Shown here one piece after another: positions 62,863-64,000 of a stretch of DNA of 64,000 bases; the stretch's first letter is position 1, and each line of letters opens with the position of its first letter. A program made the translations under genes and the position numbers. Source of the DNA: Bemisia tabaci. Lineage: Eukaryota > Arthropoda > Insecta > Hemiptera > Aleyrodidae. The notes beneath the pieces are model-generated. The model did no database searches. It was given only the letters and a program-made list of their open reading frames with translations, and was not told the origin of the DNA. The stretch is taken from contig NC_092797.1 in assembly GCF_918797505.1 (NCBI RefSeq), positions 38,019,372 through 38,083,371 on the forward strand. Direction: 5' to 3'.

Positions 62863-62936
62863 AATGGATAGGTTTTTCCACGGTAAAACAGCCAACAAAT
62901 CAAAATAAGTAGAGGTTCACTCCTAACCGCGCAATG

Positions 62937-63369
62937 GGTCAGTTGCACTGGTCGGAGGATAGTATTTTGATGCTTGATTCCTGTAGTTTATCTGAAAGTA
63001 ATAAGATCTATATCCGAGCAACAACTTTCTACGTTCAGTATCAACCGAGATACCGCACCTTGAAAAATGCGGTTCGTGACGTCATCCACCGCGGTAGTGA
63101 CACCTTTGGTTTCTTCCACCTTGCTTTCATTTGAGTTTAACGTTGAATAACCAGTACAGATTTGTGTAACACTGATTGATGAAATCAAGTTGAAAGAAAC
63201 CAATTGTGTCACTTCCTTGTTTGATGACGTCATGAACCGAGTTTTACAAAGCGCGATATCTCTGTAAATATTGAACGTAGAAAGCTGCTGTTTGGATGGA
63301 TCTTGTAATTTTTAGCTGAGATACAAGAACTAAGCATCAAACTTGATTCTGTGACCAGCGCAACTGAAC
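62937..63369. mobile_element. Foldback element with about 190-bp arms
   Basis: GGGTCAGTTGCACTGGTC, TTTGATGCTTGATTCCTGTA, CAACTTTCTACGTTCAGTAT, GGTTCGTGACGTCATCCACC and TAGTGACACCTTTGGTTTCT are mirrored, diverged, in the right half, which ends GACCAGCGCAACTGAACC. Arms about 80% alike. Each arm holds a perfect TGACGTCA. No open frame of substance. Confidence 0.85.
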
Positions 63370-64000
63370 CATTTGCAAAGTCTGTTTCAAATTCTTTGCG
63401 TTCGAAGGCTATCCTTGATTCGTCGTCTTCCTGCTTATTTATTATAGCAGCGCGATGGTTTTAATTCACTCATTATAGTATAGGGCTATTATAGAATTCA
63501 GCATCTCAAATATGAAAGAAGCGTGCTGCTCTTGGGGCTCAATGCAAATGAGGAATGTAACTAAGATAAATGACATGAGGAATTAAAGCGGGGAGCAATA
63601 AGAGTAAAAGTTTTTCCATTCAGAGTGAAATCCTTTTTCGGATCGGGTGATATTAAAATGGTCCCTTTCACGGCTACATAAAAACTCGGCCGGGAGTGGA
63701 AAAATGTTCCCTCGGAGGATTGAACATAGTATTAAAGCGAAACAAGTGCTCCGTTTACGTCAAGATAAGCTTGCATCTCGCGCCGAGCGCGCGGGGCGCG
63801 CTAACGAGGTATTAGGAGCGTTTCCATGTTACGCGGAGGGACGTTGGCACTCACGAAAAATGACGTAATGACAGATGATAGGTCGGTAGCTGTGCAGACT
63901 GCAGAGTCACTAATCATATCCGTTCTGCCAACTTGTCAACTCGATACTTTTTTCTCGAAACGTCACTCACACCCATTACATCCTGTTTGACAATAGTTGT
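63370..64000. other. Intergenic, no recognised feature
   Basis: AT-rich except 63775-63815 (GAGCGCGCGGGGCGCGC). No exon or repeat family identified before the window ends. Confidence 0.5.

Overview
The window is animal nuclear DNA, most likely from an arthropod. It has spliced genes with GT-AG introns of 0.7 to 5 kb, an AT-rich background, many microsatellites, a BEL/Pao LTR retrotransposon (an animal-specific superfamily), and a very high density of short inverted-repeat elements. A hemipteran insect such as a whitefly is my best guess, but only from overall impression; nothing here fixes the species. No bacterial operons, CRISPR arrays, rRNA or tRNA genes are visible.

Region by region. Positions 1-11,040 are non-coding. 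They open with a pentanucleotide microsatellite and carry at least ten inverted-repeat elements, including four copies (with one more near 47.3 kb, five in all) of hAT-like MITEs, three of which have 8-bp target duplications, and a 949-bp TIR element (8910-9858) inserted inside another inverted repeat. Positions 11,040-11,545 form a CpG-richer block ending in a splice-donor-like site and may hold the promoter and 5' untranslated exon of the main gene.

The main gene runs from 17,448 to 44,619 on the + strand. Ten coding exons join in phase to a 492-residue gamma-syntrophin: PDZ domain, PH domain and C-terminal syntrophin-unique region, complete from ATG to TAA. Its introns are crowded with hairpin-forming elements from several families. 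Positions 44,620-50,200 are 3' flank with further MITEs, a purine/pyrimidine strand-switch tract and a CpG-rich block. Positions 50,213-51,525 are a 50-bp minisatellite split by a second copy of the 0.95-kb TIR element.

Positions 52,149-59,630 are a full-length BEL/Pao element on the - strand, with 923/929-bp LTRs, a 5-bp target duplication, a primer-binding site resembling the tRNA-Tyr 3' end, a polypurine tract, and gag, protease, RT, RNase H and integrase. Its gag-pol frame is broken at three points. It sits inside an older element with 0.2-kb inverted termini (51,633-51,837 and 60,050-60,253). The last 4 kb hold one candidate exon of an unknown - strand gene (61,124-61,267) and three more inverted repeats.

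The only confidently functional host gene is the syntrophin, a membrane-associated adaptor of the dystrophin complex. The rest of the window mostly records successive insertions, nested up to three deep.
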